Positions 37,224 to 46,522 are shown, counted from the stretch's first letter. The stretch: 64,000 nucleotides of DNA from Bacteroidales bacterium (GCA_012518275.1 JAAYSS010000049.1:37698-101697), one strand, 5' to 3'. The notes: a model not told the origin generated them from the sequence alone. Program-made: numbers and translations.

Positions 37224-38366
37224 ATGAACTTCGACGAAATACGCTCCTACAATCCGGAAGAAGTGCCTGCTGTAATTCAGAGACTTACTGAAGAAAAGCC
37301 ATTTATGAAAATGGTCAGTACACTGTTTCCCCTGATGCCCAAGAAGCAACTAAAACAGAAACTGCTCAGCTTTAAGAATACCGATGACCTGCAGCGAGAA
37401 ATGATTTACCCGTTTTTACAATACTTAGAAGCTAATAAGAGCACGGGAATACGACTGACAGGGATTGAAAACATTGACCGAGAGCAACGCTACTTATACA
37501 TCTCCAACCATCGCGACATTGTGCTCGACTCTGCGCTTTTCTGTGCCAAATTGCTTGAAAACGGCATCGACACCGTAGAAATTGCCATCGGAGATAACTT
37601 GCTTATTTACCCATGGATAGAGGATCTCGTGAGAACAAACAAAAGCTTTATCGTACAGCGGGGACTTACAGCTCGGCAAGTGCTTGAAAGCTCAAAGCGC
37701 CTTTCGGCATACTTGCGCCACACGATCCACAAAAAAAGAAACTCCATTTGGATTGCGCAACGGGAAGGACGTGCCAAAGACTCCGATGACCGCACGCAGA
37801 GAAGCCTGCTAAAAATGTTTAATCTGAGTGGAAATTCCGGTAATTTCATTGAAAATTTGAAAGAGCTAAACATCTGTCCGCTGAGCATCTCTTACGAATA
37901 CGACCCCTGTGATTTCTTAAAAGCCAAAGAATTTCAGCAAAAACGGGACAACTCCGACCATAAAAAATCGAAGCAAGACGACCTAATCAACATGCAAACC
38001 GGTGTAATGGGCTACAAAGGGAACGTGGTGTTTCATATTTGCGGAAGCATTAACGACCAGCTGGATGAAATTACAGAAGAAACAACTAACCGAAACGAAC
38101 AAATAGAGCTTGCCGCTAAGTTGATTGATTTCCACATTCACAGCAACTACGCTATCTATCCTAATAATAAAATTGCATACGACGAGCTGCACGATGGTAC
38201 CAAATTCGCCAAAGAATATTCTACTGAAGAGAAAAAGCTATTTGACAATTATCTAGATCAGCAGATTCGGAAAATAGAGTTAGAGAACAAAGACCGTGAT
38301 TATCTACGCTTGAAGATGCTGGAAATGTATGCTAATCCGCTGAAAAATTACTTAGCTACACGATAA
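37224..38366 (+). CDS. PlsC/PlsB-family glycerolipid acyltransferase
   Basis: A 380-residue soluble or peripheral protein. The acyltransferase block starts with SNHRDIVLDS (94-103), continues with FIVQRG (motif II-like) and has IAQREGRAKD (motif III-like, with the conserved Glu-Gly). Such enzymes acylate glycerol-3-phosphate or lysophosphatidic acid. The histidine and aspartate of the first motif are separated by five residues instead of the canonical four. A C-terminal extension after about residue 230 is helical and charged. Coupling to cdsA supports a role in making phosphatidic acid, the CdsA substrate. The exact acceptor is uncertain. Confidence 0.8.
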   Translation: MNFDEIRSYNPEEVPAVIQRLTEEKPFMKMVSTLFPLMPKKQLKQKLLSFKNTDDLQREMIYPFLQYLEANKSTGIRLTGIENIDREQRYLYISNHRDIVLDSALFCAKLLENGIDTVEIAIGDNLLIYPWIEDLVRTNKSFIVQRGLTARQVLESSKRLSAYLRHTIHKKRNSIWIAQREGRAKDSDDRTQRSLLKMFNLSGNSGNFIENLKELNICPLSISYEYDPCDFLKAKEFQQKRDNSDHKKSKQDDLINMQTGVMGYKGNVVFHICGSINDQLDEITEETTNRNEQIELAAKLIDFHIHSNYAIYPNNKIAYDELHDGTKFAKEYSTEEKKLFDNYLDQQIRKIELENKDRDYLRLKMLEMYANPLKNYLATR

Positions 38367-38380
38367 AAATTCTTATTCCT

Positions 38381-39283
38381 ATGCTTTCAATTATCGTTTG
38401 CTCTAATAAAGATGATGAATATTTCCACAATTTCACAGCAAACCTGCAAGATACTGTTGGCGTGCCGTTTGAAGTTATTCGAATCGATAACTCTAAGAAT
38501 AAACATTCCATTTTTTCGGCCTATAATCTTGGGGCAAGTAGGAGTACAATGCCTTACTTGTGTTTCGTGCACGAAGACGTTAAATTCCACACAAAAAACT
38601 GGGGCAACAAGCTAATTACACATCTCTCCGTCCCTAAAACGGGAATAGTAGGAATAGCAGGATGCACCGCTTTAACAAGAATTCCTACCCCGTGGACGTG
38701 GAATCCAAGTTTTATTAATATTATTCAATCCAACAATAACTCGAACAAGAGTAAAAAAACAGCTAAATTCCCAAAGAACACAAACAGAACAAGAGAGAGC
38801 ATTGTGATGTTGGATGGTGTTTTTCTGTGTATGAGAAAGGATTTATTTGGAACAATAAAATTTGATGAAATCATTTTCGACGATTTCCATGCCTACGACT
38901 TTGACATTTGCATTCAATCACACGTACAAGGCTACAATAATTATATGGCAAACGATATTCTTATTGAACATTTTTCACGCGGAAACAGAGATTACACGTA
39001 TTACAATAATCTGCTGAAAGTGTACAAAAAATGGGAAAAACACTTGCCGCTGTATGCTGAGAATTTTTCCGAAAAAGATAGGACGAAAGCACTTGGAAAA
39101 GAACGAATGCAGCTCGACAGATTGATAATAAAACTTAGTTCTACCAGATTTGACAAAAGTGAAATAATGCGTACCTTTGCTCGTTATTCTCATAAAATAA
39201 ATCCACAAAAACGTATAAACTTGAATCGGGCAAAGTTTTTGCTTGCTGTGTCAAGGCTATTTTTTCATAATCAAAAAGGGTAA
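38381..39283 (+). CDS. Glycosyltransferase family 2-like protein
   Basis: A 300-residue GT-A-fold protein. The N-terminus MLSIIVCSNKDDEY is a typical first beta strand, and YLCFVHEDVKF (about 60-70) has an HED version of the DxD metal site. The C-terminal half has YDFDICIQ and a basic tail. No signal or transmembrane segment is present, so it acts at the cytosolic face. It is first of four closely packed plus-strand surface-glycan genes (gap of 11 bases to the next). Donor and acceptor sugars cannot be inferred. Confidence 0.8.
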   Translation: MLSIIVCSNKDDEYFHNFTANLQDTVGVPFEVIRIDNSKNKHSIFSAYNLGASRSTMPYLCFVHEDVKFHTKNWGNKLITHLSVPKTGIVGIAGCTALTRIPTPWTWNPSFINIIQSNNNSNKSKKTAKFPKNTNRTRESIVMLDGVFLCMRKDLFGTIKFDEIIFDDFHAYDFDICIQSHVQGYNNYMANDILIEHFSRGNRDYTYYNNLLKVYKKWEKHLPLYAENFSEKDRTKALGKERMQLDRLIIKLSSTRFDKSEIMRTFARYSHKINPQKRINLNRAKFLLAVSRLFFHNQKG

Positions 39284-39294
39284 ATAAGTTGAAA

Positions 39295-40014
39295 ATGGAT
39301 AAATTACATATTATTACGCCTGTAAAGGATTCTCTTGACACTACACTACAAACCATTAAAAGCATATTGAACTCACAAACTGATGTTTGTTTCAACTATA
39401 CAATCTACAACGATTTCAGCACACAGGTGACCACACAAAGACTTGAGAAGGAAGCAGCTGAAAAAGGCTTCAAGCTGGTTCACCTAAAAGATATTACTAT
39501 GAATGAATCGCCAAACTACTTGCCAGTTTTACAATTAGCTCAAGCTCAAGCGATTCAAGACAATGCCCACTTAATTATTGTCGAGTCGGACGTGGTGGTT
39601 GCACAAAGCACCATTGAAATACTTTATCAGTATTCACAAAAACACCCCGATGCCGGATTAATTGCAAGTGTAACAAACGACGAAGAAGGTAACGTGAACT
39701 TTCCATATCTCTATGCAAAAAATTATGAGAAAAAGGCAATCGACACCAAAAAGCGGCTCAGTTTCTGCTGTACGCTTATCACAAATAAGTTTTTGAATGC
39801 TTATGACTTCAAACTACTTGACACCAAAAAATCGTGGTACGACATTCATATTTCACGTCAAAGCCGAAAGCTGGGTTTCAAAAACTACCTGTTGATGAAT
39901 TTGCCGGTGCTACATATTCCGCACAGCAGTCGACCGTGGAAAAAACTAAAATATACAAACCCGATACGTTACTATTTTTCAAAATACTTCGTTAAGAATA
40001 AAGATAAGTTTTAA
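39295..40014 (+). CDS. Glycosyltransferase family 2-like protein
   Basis: I start at the ATG at 39295 (239 residues); a TTG two codons earlier is less likely. The sequence opens MDKLHIITPVKDSLDTT, with YTIYNDFST and the metal-site-like VESDVVVAQ in the expected places for a GT-A glycosyltransferase. The C-terminus is strongly basic. Its stop codon overlaps the ATG of the next gene (TAATG), a sign of translational coupling. It probably adds a sugar in the lipopolysaccharide or O-chain pathway; specificity is unknown. Confidence 0.8.
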   Translation: MDKLHIITPVKDSLDTTLQTIKSILNSQTDVCFNYTIYNDFSTQVTTQRLEKEAAEKGFKLVHLKDITMNESPNYLPVLQLAQAQAIQDNAHLIIVESDVVVAQSTIEILYQYSQKHPDAGLIASVTNDEEGNVNFPYLYAKNYEKKAIDTKKRLSFCCTLITNKFLNAYDFKLLDTKKSWYDIHISRQSRKLGFKNYLLMNLPVLHIPHSSRPWKKLKYTNPIRYYFSKYFVKNKDKF

Positions 40015-41309
40015 TGTCTGAATCAATAAAAGCAGGAATCAATTACATCAATCTCGCTTCTGCACTGCTTCTCACAGGTGTGATGTATATGTGGTATCCG
40101 ATGCAGCGAATTTTTGTAACGCTGTTTGCGGTTACCTACCTGATTGAGATTTTCACCGACAAAAAATTTAAGCACGTCAAGGTGGATAAGTCCATCTATT
40201 TGTACGTTGCCATGACCGTCTTTTTTCTGCTTGCTTTTGTGTACAAGCCATTTGAGCAAACTTCCAACTACTTTTATCCCGTTTTAGAGCGGAGAATATC
40301 ACTCGTGGCTTTCGCCGTCATTTGTTTATTGGGCGTAAACAAATACTACAAGTTAAGCTATTTCCTAAATATCATAGTTATCTCGGCAGTATTGGCTATA
40401 TTCTACATTATCTATAGAGTAGGAATTGGGAATTTCATCCACCAGCCAAATCGGTTTGAGCTTTTCAACGAAACGCGCATCGAACACATCGGAACGCACA
40501 TGAGCTTTAATCTCTACATGAATATGGGGATTATCGGGATGTGGTATATGCTGAGAAACAAGTGGAAATCGATTAATACTGTTGTGAAAATCCTTTATTT
40601 TCTGGCTGCTGTTTTATTTTTCATTGTTTTATCAAAATCAGACGGCAGAAGCGGACTTTTTATCGGCTTAATCATACTCTTTGGACTCATTCTGTATGAA
40701 GTTTTCAGACTAAACAAAAAACTTGGAGTGATAGCCATCGTTATTGTTCCGTTACTCTTTTCTTTTATGATTATGAATAATAGGCGAATGGAGAATACCA
40801 TTCTCTATGACGATAATCCAACACAAAAAGAGAGTTTTGAAGAAAAGATACGCAATGTTTTGGCTAAAGAACCACGCCTTTTTATCTGGGAAAGCGCATG
40901 GAATATTTACACCCAAAAACCTATTTTAGGACACGGTATTAGCGACGGACAGAGCTTTTTTGAAACCGAGTTACTGAAAAACGAAGATGATGAATACAGG
41001 TATTACCGAGAAACAATAAAAGACCGACTGCTTTATACTGAGCCCCACAGCCAGTTTTTGCAAACATTACTTGAATTTGGGATTGGCGGGATAATCCTTC
41101 TGCTTTTCATCTATTTTTATCCGTTGACATTGGTAGATAAAAATCGGAAATGGATGATGATTCTTATTCTAATATTGTTTTTAAACCAATCTATTTTCGA
41201 TGTGTTTCTAACTTCTCAGTTTTCACTTATTTTTGGTATGACATTGATGTTAATGCTGAAAACGACTGACGATTTACACTTAAACGAGACTTCAATATGT
41301 GGTGGATGA
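40014..41309 (+). CDS. O-antigen ligase/polymerase (WaaL/Wzy) family membrane protein
   Basis: A 431-residue protein with about ten to twelve transmembrane helices and a large periplasmic loop between about 265 and 350. The loop has WESAWNIYTQKPILGHGISD and ends in EPHSQFLQTLLEFG, the family hallmark with a conserved histidine. These proteins join polymerised O-chain to lipid A core or polymerise repeat units in the periplasm. Coupling to two glycosyltransferases and waaA favours a ligase role, but ligase and polymerase cannot be separated from sequence alone. Confidence 0.85.
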   Translation: MSESIKAGINYINLASALLLTGVMYMWYPMQRIFVTLFAVTYLIEIFTDKKFKHVKVDKSIYLYVAMTVFFLLAFVYKPFEQTSNYFYPVLERRISLVAFAVICLLGVNKYYKLSYFLNIIVISAVLAIFYIIYRVGIGNFIHQPNRFELFNETRIEHIGTHMSFNLYMNMGIIGMWYMLRNKWKSINTVVKILYFLAAVLFFIVLSKSDGRSGLFIGLIILFGLILYEVFRLNKKLGVIAIVIVPLLFSFMIMNNRRMENTILYDDNPTQKESFEEKIRNVLAKEPRLFIWESAWNIYTQKPILGHGISDGQSFFETELLKNEDDEYRYYRETIKDRLLYTEPHSQFLQTLLEFGIGGIILLLFIYFYPLTLVDKNRKWMMILILILFLNQSIFDVFLTSQFSLIFGMTLMLMLKTTDDLHLNETSICGG

Positions 41310-42526
41310 ATTTTATAGCCTACACAGCTTTATTCGGTGTGAAAATTGCTTCACTTTGGAATAAAAAAATGCGGCTATGGGTTAACGGGCGCAAAAATCT
41401 TGCGGAAAGGATTTCACAAGTTATCCGTCCGAAAGATGAAGTAATCTGGTTTCATGCCGCATCTTACGGAGAGTTTGAAGAAGGCAAACCGCTGATAGAA
41501 CGTTTTCGGAAAGAACATCCTAAATTCAAAATAATCGTAACCTTTTTTTCGCCGTCGGGCTATGAAGCGCACAAAAATTACCCTTTTGTCGATGGGGTTT
41601 TCTATTTACCTACTGACATAACAAGCCACGTGAAAGACTTTTTGGATGCTCTAAATCCCAAAATTGCCGTTTTTATTAAATACGAATTCTGGCTCAATTT
41701 ATTAGTCGAACTTCAAAAAAGAGAGATTAAAACCTATGTTGTTTCGGCACGTTTTATTCCAAATTCCAGATTTTTCAAATGGTACGGATGTCCGTTTCGA
41801 AAAGCGCTAAAAACGTTTGACACTATTTTCGTACAAGATGCCGATTCTGTGGAGCTTTTGAATGCTATCGGTATAAATCAAGTCGTACAAGCCGGAGACC
41901 CACGATTTGACCGTGTGAAAGCTATTTTTGAAACAGAATGGAAGGATGAAATCATTGAGAATTTTAAGCAGAACGACAAAATTTTCATCGCCGGGAGCGT
42001 GGTAGATTCAACTGAATTTTCACTTTTACAACGACTGATTAACGCCCACCCGAAAACAAAGTTTCTGATTGTTCCGCACGAAATGGACAAAACGCCCATG
42101 CTGAAAATGATAAATGAGACCAATCGCGAAGCAAAACTTTACTCTGAATGTGATAAAAATACCAATTTTAGCAACACGCAAGTAGTGATTGTGGACACTA
42201 TCGGGATACTTGCAAAGCTATATCGATATGGAGATTGGGCGTTTATCGGCGGTGGATTCGATTTGGGAATACACAGTGTAATCGAAGCCACGGTTTATGG
42301 AATGCCGGCTGTTTTCGGACCTAATTATGCCAAAAACCGTCCGGGAATTGAAATGGTTGAATTGGGTGCTTGCACTTCAATCAGTAATTTTGAAGAACTG
42401 GATGCGTGGTTTTCAACGCTTGAGTTCAACGACCAAAAATTAAACGCACTTAGCAAATTAGCCTTTGAATACACGCACGGAAACTGCGGAGCAACCGATA
42501 AGATTATGGAAGTAATTGCGCCTTGA
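41297..42526 (+). CDS. waaA: 3-deoxy-D-manno-octulosonic acid (Kdo) transferase
   Basis: A 409-residue GT-B enzyme of the Kdo transferase family. A short N-terminal membrane helix precedes a first Rossmann domain with WFHAASYGEFEEGKPLI (about 50-66) containing the catalytic Glu. The second domain has AFIGGGFDLGIHSVIEA, the GGS-type donor-binding motif. It adds Kdo from CMP-Kdo to the lipid A precursor at the inner-membrane face. It overlaps the preceding ligase gene by 13 bases. Its stop is only 4 bases from the stop of the convergent NeuA-HAD gene. Confidence 0.95.
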   Translation: MWWMNFIAYTALFGVKIASLWNKKMRLWVNGRKNLAERISQVIRPKDEVIWFHAASYGEFEEGKPLIERFRKEHPKFKIIVTFFSPSGYEAHKNYPFVDGVFYLPTDITSHVKDFLDALNPKIAVFIKYEFWLNLLVELQKREIKTYVVSARFIPNSRFFKWYGCPFRKALKTFDTIFVQDADSVELLNAIGINQVVQAGDPRFDRVKAIFETEWKDEIIENFKQNDKIFIAGSVVDSTEFSLLQRLINAHPKTKFLIVPHEMDKTPMLKMINETNREAKLYSECDKNTNFSNTQVVIVDTIGILAKLYRYGDWAFIGGGFDLGIHSVIEATVYGMPAVFGPNYAKNRPGIEMVELGACTSISNFEELDAWFSTLEFNDQKLNALSKLAFEYTHGNCGATDKIMEVIAP

Positions 42527-42530
42527 ATAG

Positions 42531-43700
42531 TTATTGCTCAGAACGCAATATCTCATCGATAAATTCTCTTACACACCCTTCCCCACCCTTTTTGGATAGA
42601 ACTTTGATGCCCGGAATGGATAAAATTTCATCGGCTGCATCAGCAGGACATGCGGGAAGTCCGACATTTGAGAGTAATTCAAAGCAGTTTAGATCATCGC
42701 CCACGTAAGATATTTCGCTTAAATCAACACCTGCTTCTCGGCAAATTTCCTGCGCTGCTTCCAACTTCCCTATCCCTGCAACGCCTTGTTTTAAGAAATC
42801 CACTTTGAGTTTCTCGGCACGCCGTTCAACGATTTTCCTACTTTCAGAGGTAATAATCCCCGTTTTAATTCCTGCCTTGCGAAGCAAACTAAAACCCATA
42901 CCGTCACGCGTATTAAATCTTTTTGACTCTTCACCGGATTCGCCGTAGAACATGCCGCTGTCGGTAAGTACTCCATCCACATCCGAAAGAAAAAGTTTCA
43001 CTTTCTGCATCGGACGCTGAGACAAAACATGCCTGTTCATCAGCTTTTCGAGAATTATCCAATCATCTTCTTCATCAATTTCAAAGGCAGAGTAGATAGG
43101 CATTTCGTAAATTCCTATTTTCCCGCTCAATCGGTTTTTAAATTGCTTGATATTTTTTACCGAGTTGATGTAAAATGCACCGTTTTCCATCCATTGACCA
43201 TTAAAATCCTGTCGTCGAGGACGGTTTTTATAGTCGTAGTTTCGGCTTGTGCCGTCTTTATTCCAAAAGAAACGCTTATTTACAACACACGTAAGCAGCG
43301 AATCATAATTTTCATTTTCATACAAGTCCAACGCTTCGTCAATATGCACGGTCTGCGTCAGCGGCGAAGTAGCCTGCGCCAAAATCATTACCGTGTCATC
43401 TTCCAAATCGGCAGCCCTGATGTATTCCAGCATGACGCTTTCGGTAGAAGCCGTGTCAGTCGCATTTTCAGCCAAACGCCGATAAATGGAAACTTTATCA
43501 AGTTGAAACGATTTTACTGTTTCGCTAATTTCATCGGAATCTGTTGCCACGATAATTCTATCCACCTTGGATGACGCCTGTAAAGCAGCAGATACCCAAT
43601 AAACCAACGGCTTTCCACAGAACGGTTTGATATTTTTCAGTGGAATGGATTTACTTCCGCCCCTTACCGGCACAAATGCTATTATTTCTCGCTTTCCCAT
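42531..43700 (-). CDS. CMP-nonulosonate synthetase fused to a KdsC-like HAD phosphatase
   Basis: A 389-residue two-domain protein. Residues 1-225 are a NeuA-type cytidylyltransferase with VPVRGGSKSIPLKNIK and AQATSPLT. Residues 231-389 are a KdsC-like HAD phosphatase with DVDGVLTD (240-247), ITSES (283-287) and VGDDLNCFE (333-341), all catalytic motifs intact. It would dephosphorylate a nonulosonate-9-phosphate and activate the sugar as its CMP form. Vertebrate CMP-sialate synthetases have a comparable C-terminal HAD domain. Its start overlaps the synthase gene by 19 bases. Whether the sugar is Neu5Ac, KDN or a relative is not decided by sequence. Confidence 0.88.
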   Translation of the reverse strand: MGKREIIAFVPVRGGSKSIPLKNIKPFCGKPLVYWVSAALQASSKVDRIIVATDSDEISETVKSFQLDKVSIYRRLAENATDTASTESVMLEYIRAADLEDDTVMILAQATSPLTQTVHIDEALDLYENENYDSLLTCVVNKRFFWNKDGTSRNYDYKNRPRRQDFNGQWMENGAFYINSVKNIKQFKNRLSGKIGIYEMPIYSAFEIDEEDDWIILEKLMNRHVLSQRPMQKVKLFLSDVDGVLTDSGMFYGESGEESKRFNTRDGMGFSLLRKAGIKTGIITSESRKIVERRAEKLKVDFLKQGVAGIGKLEAAQEICREAGVDLSEISYVGDDLNCFELLSNVGLPACPADAADEILSIPGIKVLSKKGGEGCVREFIDEILRSEQ

Positions 43701-44566
43701 CGTATTTGATTTTTCTTTAATTTTTGACGTTGCACTTTCTCAATGTCCAAAATGTCAGTTTTTTTGTACGTAAGAGCCTTGAAAACCGCTCTACAATCTC
43801 TGGCTAACCGACGCATCCCGTCAGGCTCCAATGATGCCGCATGGTCTGTTCCTTTCCAAGTTCTATCCAACGTGAAATGCCTTTCAACCCATTCTGCTCC
43901 CAGCGCAACTGCAGCAGAATCTACCGCAATGCCCAAGTGGTGTCCCGAGAACCCGATCCCTTTTACTTTTTCTCCATAAAGCTGACGAAGTCTTTTCAAT
44001 TCAAGCAACGACACATCTTCAAACGGAACCGGATAACCGGATGTGCAACCGTAAATAACCAAATCTTTATTGCGGTTTTTTTCTACGAAGAAATCTACAA
44101 TCTGCGCTTCTTCCGCCTTATTCGTCATTCCAAATGAAACATGGATTTCACCATCAAAATGTTCGCACAAGTACTCCAAAAGCGCCCGATTCAAATTACA
44201 GGCAGAAGGAACTTTGATAAGCTTAGGCTGTAATGAGGTTATTTCCTTCGCTGAGGTTACATCCCAAACCGATGTGGAATACTCCACTCCGTATTCTTTG
44301 CACCAATTTTGCAACTGCTGATGTTGTTCGAGCGAAAACTCCAAAAACTCCCGATGTTCGCCGTAAGTTTCACCGTACGAATTATACGGATTAGGATGTG
44401 GGGCGTTATATTCCGCTTCGGATAGAAGTTCTCGGTTGTTTCTTTTCTGAAATTTCACAACATCTACCTTGCAAAACATGGCTGCTGTTTTTATCATCTC
44501 GTGCGCTATATCCATTTCGCCTTTATGGTTACAGCCTATTTCTGCTATTATTTTTGGTTCTTGCAT
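43682..44566 (-). CDS. NeuB-type nonulosonic acid (9-phosphate) synthase, short form
   Basis: A 294-residue NeuB/SpsE TIM barrel. EIGCNHKGEMDIA (9-21), VKFQKR, VPSACNLN, SFGMTN, GCTSGYP and ERHFTLDRTWKGTDH are all present, covering PEP- and metal-binding residues. Typical NeuB proteins are about 340-350 residues, with a C-terminal SAF (antifreeze-like) domain that helps bind the N-acetyl group. Here the chain ends after the barrel and a short basic helix. Combined with the downstream phosphatase domain, this suggests a phosphorylated substrate and possibly KDN-type rather than N-acetylated product. That part is inference. Confidence 0.85.
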   Translation of the reverse strand: MQEPKIIAEIGCNHKGEMDIAHEMIKTAAMFCKVDVVKFQKRNNRELLSEAEYNAPHPNPYNSYGETYGEHREFLEFSLEQHQQLQNWCKEYGVEYSTSVWDVTSAKEITSLQPKLIKVPSACNLNRALLEYLCEHFDGEIHVSFGMTNKAEEAQIVDFFVEKNRNKDLVIYGCTSGYPVPFEDVSLLELKRLRQLYGEKVKGIGFSGHHLGIAVDSAAVALGAEWVERHFTLDRTWKGTDHAASLEPDGMRRLARDCRAVFKALTYKKTDILDIEKVQRQKLKKNQIRWESEK

Positions 44567-44598
44567 AATTTAGATTTTCTTTTGCTCAAATTCTATTT

Positions 44599-45921
44599 CT
44601 ACTCTCTCACATCAAACACTTTTATCCATTCCACTTCAAACTTCCCGAATGTCGGCTCCATTTTACTGGGAATAAATGAGTTAATACCGATATAAAGAGC
44701 TTCGTGCGGGACATTTTCATTTGTCCGATATACTTCCACGTTGTTTACATACCAAATCAAAGCTCGAGGCGTCCATTCCAGCGTATAGATGTAATACCGA
44801 TTTTCTGAAATTCCGGTAATCTCCACACCGTCTATTTTATGCTGATTAGCATTACCTATCGTGATTTTAGAGCCGTTGAAATGGAAGATATTAACGTGCG
44901 GAAGTTTTCTGTCGCCACTGAGCCATAGAGCGTGATGCAAAGTACCGCTACAACGAACTTTCGCACTAAAAACTCCATATTTTTGTTTGAAGGTGGCAGA
45001 TGTTTGAATCACATCTGATGTGCATTTGAAATCTTTCTCTACAAATCCTTTTTGAACGTCCCAAGCAAGCGAACGATTCGGAAGTTCAACCGTATGAATC
45101 GTCAAAACTCCTTCTGATACGGCCACGTTCTGTCCATTGTTATTGGATTGATGCTCATTTGTGAATGAATAATTACCAATCAAACGAGAATTTCCTGAAT
45201 GAAAACCAGGTGACCAGCGAGAGTCTTCTAGTTTTAGCCAGTCAAATCGTTCATAAAAAGTCAATTTAACTGAGTTATATTTCTTAAAAATAGACGTTTT
45301 GTTTCTCCTTCTGCCGGTTGAAATCTTTTCACCAACCAACGCCAGATAGCGCTGTTCTAAGCGATATTCGGGTGTTGTTTCCCAACGGTCCGGGTTTGCC
45401 CAAAATGCATTCGATTGCTGAAATTCAGGTTCGGATATTTTCTTTTTCAGCTCTTCAAACTCCCTAATAGCCAAGGAATCGTGATATTGAGTGTAGTTTT
45501 TGTATTCTTTGGATTGTTCGAAAAGTTTAAGTTTATCAATCTTTGCAGAAACTTCCGAAATTGACAAGTCTTTCAGATTTAGTGATTCCGGATTGGACTT
45601 AAAATCAAGATATTCCTTCAATAAAGCGGAGTTTTTGGTTTCGTAATAAAGTCGAATATCGGCACTGTTCAGTAGTTTTTCATACTGACGCATAATGCGA
45701 TGTTCATCCGTATCTTTGTATTTTTTGGTGCGGTAAAGTTCTTTTTTCTCTCTAAAATCAGCTGAATTTACAAATTCTTCCAACCTTGCCTTGTATTGAA
45801 GTTCATCTGCAGAAAAATCGTATTCATCACCATCGGAAGTAATTTGAACTGCATCCATTTTTTTTTCAAATATGGATGTAGGCTGTAAAATGCGAAAAAG
45901 TTTCTTCCAAAATAAATTCAT
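44599..45921 (-). CDS. GH16-fold protein lacking catalytic residues, with helical N-terminal repeats
   Basis: A 440-residue protein without signal peptide or membrane helix. Residues about 40-200 are charged helical repeats marked by SADFREKK, SADIRLYYE and SKEYKNYTQY. Residues about 220-440 match the GH16 concanavalin-like fold: YGVFSAKVRCSG, HHALWLSG and the late YIYTLEWTPRALIWYVNN followed by VEVYRTN. The catalytic block, normally E-x-D-x-x-E, here reads H342-V-N344-I-F-H347. Both glutamates and the aspartate are lost while the fold signatures are kept. It starts an operon with the NeuB-like and NeuA-HAD genes (32 bases to the next). A cytosolic glycan-binding or scaffolding role is possible. 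Confidence 0.75.
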   Translation of the reverse strand: MNLFWKKLFRILQPTSIFEKKMDAVQITSDGDEYDFSADELQYKARLEEFVNSADFREKKELYRTKKYKDTDEHRIMRQYEKLLNSADIRLYYETKNSALLKEYLDFKSNPESLNLKDLSISEVSAKIDKLKLFEQSKEYKNYTQYHDSLAIREFEELKKKISEPEFQQSNAFWANPDRWETTPEYRLEQRYLALVGEKISTGRRRNKTSIFKKYNSVKLTFYERFDWLKLEDSRWSPGFHSGNSRLIGNYSFTNEHQSNNNGQNVAVSEGVLTIHTVELPNRSLAWDVQKGFVEKDFKCTSDVIQTSATFKQKYGVFSAKVRCSGTLHHALWLSGDRKLPHVNIFHFNGSKITIGNANQHKIDGVEITGISENRYYIYTLEWTPRALIWYVNNVEVYRTNENVPHEALYIGINSFIPSKMEPTFGKFEVEWIKVFDVRE

Positions 45922-45979
45922 TTAATAGACATTTAGATGTTCAGAACACAGACTAATAAACTTCATAAAATCAACGTCA

Positions 45980-46522
45980 TCAAACATGCGACTCTTTAAT
46001 TCTCGCCAAACATTCTTCCGGTGAATTCACAAAAATCGGTTTATATATCTCATCTTTTGGAATAAAAAACCCTGCTCTCATCTCATCTATCAGCTCTATC
46101 AAGCTATTATAAAACCCCTTATAATTCAGACAAATAAGCGGTTTCTTATGCTCGCCCACCGTGCCGGCAGCCACCACGTCAAACATTTCATCCAAAGTGC
46201 CAAATCCTCCGGGAAGAACCACAAACAAATCTGCAATTTTTTTCATCTCTTTCTTCCGTTCATTCATATCGGATGTTATAATTTGTTGAGTCGGCAGTTT
46301 GCTGAGTCGGTTTGAGCGAATTATTGTTTCGGGAATTATTCCGATTGTTTCTCCGTTCTTTTCTGCAGCTCCTTCTGCCACAGCATCCATTAAACCACCG
46401 GTGGCGCCACCGTACACAAGTACATGACCACTTTCGGCTATTTGGCGCCCGAAGGCTTTCGCCATTTCCTTATATTCCGCAGCAACATTATTGCTGGATG
46501 AGCAAAATACACAAATATTCAT
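45980..46522 (-). CDS. LOG-family (TIGR00730) nucleoside-5'-monophosphate phosphoribohydrolase
   Basis: The ATG at 46522 gives 180 residues beginning MNICVFCSSS, the normal family start; the frame is open further upstream without conservation. YGGATGGLMDAV and LPGGFGTLDEMF (the PGGxGTxxE catalytic motif) are intact. Members hydrolyse the N-glycosidic bond of nucleoside monophosphates, in plants releasing cytokinins; the bacterial physiological substrate is often unclear. It lies downstream of gyrB on the same strand. Confidence 0.93.
   Translation of the reverse strand: MNICVFCSSSNNVAAEYKEMAKAFGRQIAESGHVLVYGGATGGLMDAVAEGAAEKNGETIGIIPETIIRSNRLSKLPTQQIITSDMNERKKEMKKIADLFVVLPGGFGTLDEMFDVVAAGTVGEHKKPLICLNYKGFYNSLIELIDEMRAGFFIPKDEIYKPIFVNSPEECLARIKESHV

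Noticed and set aside
43029..43574. 181-codon plus-strand open frame
   Set aside because: It is antisense to the NeuA-HAD gene, which has clear motifs; the frame is a shadow.
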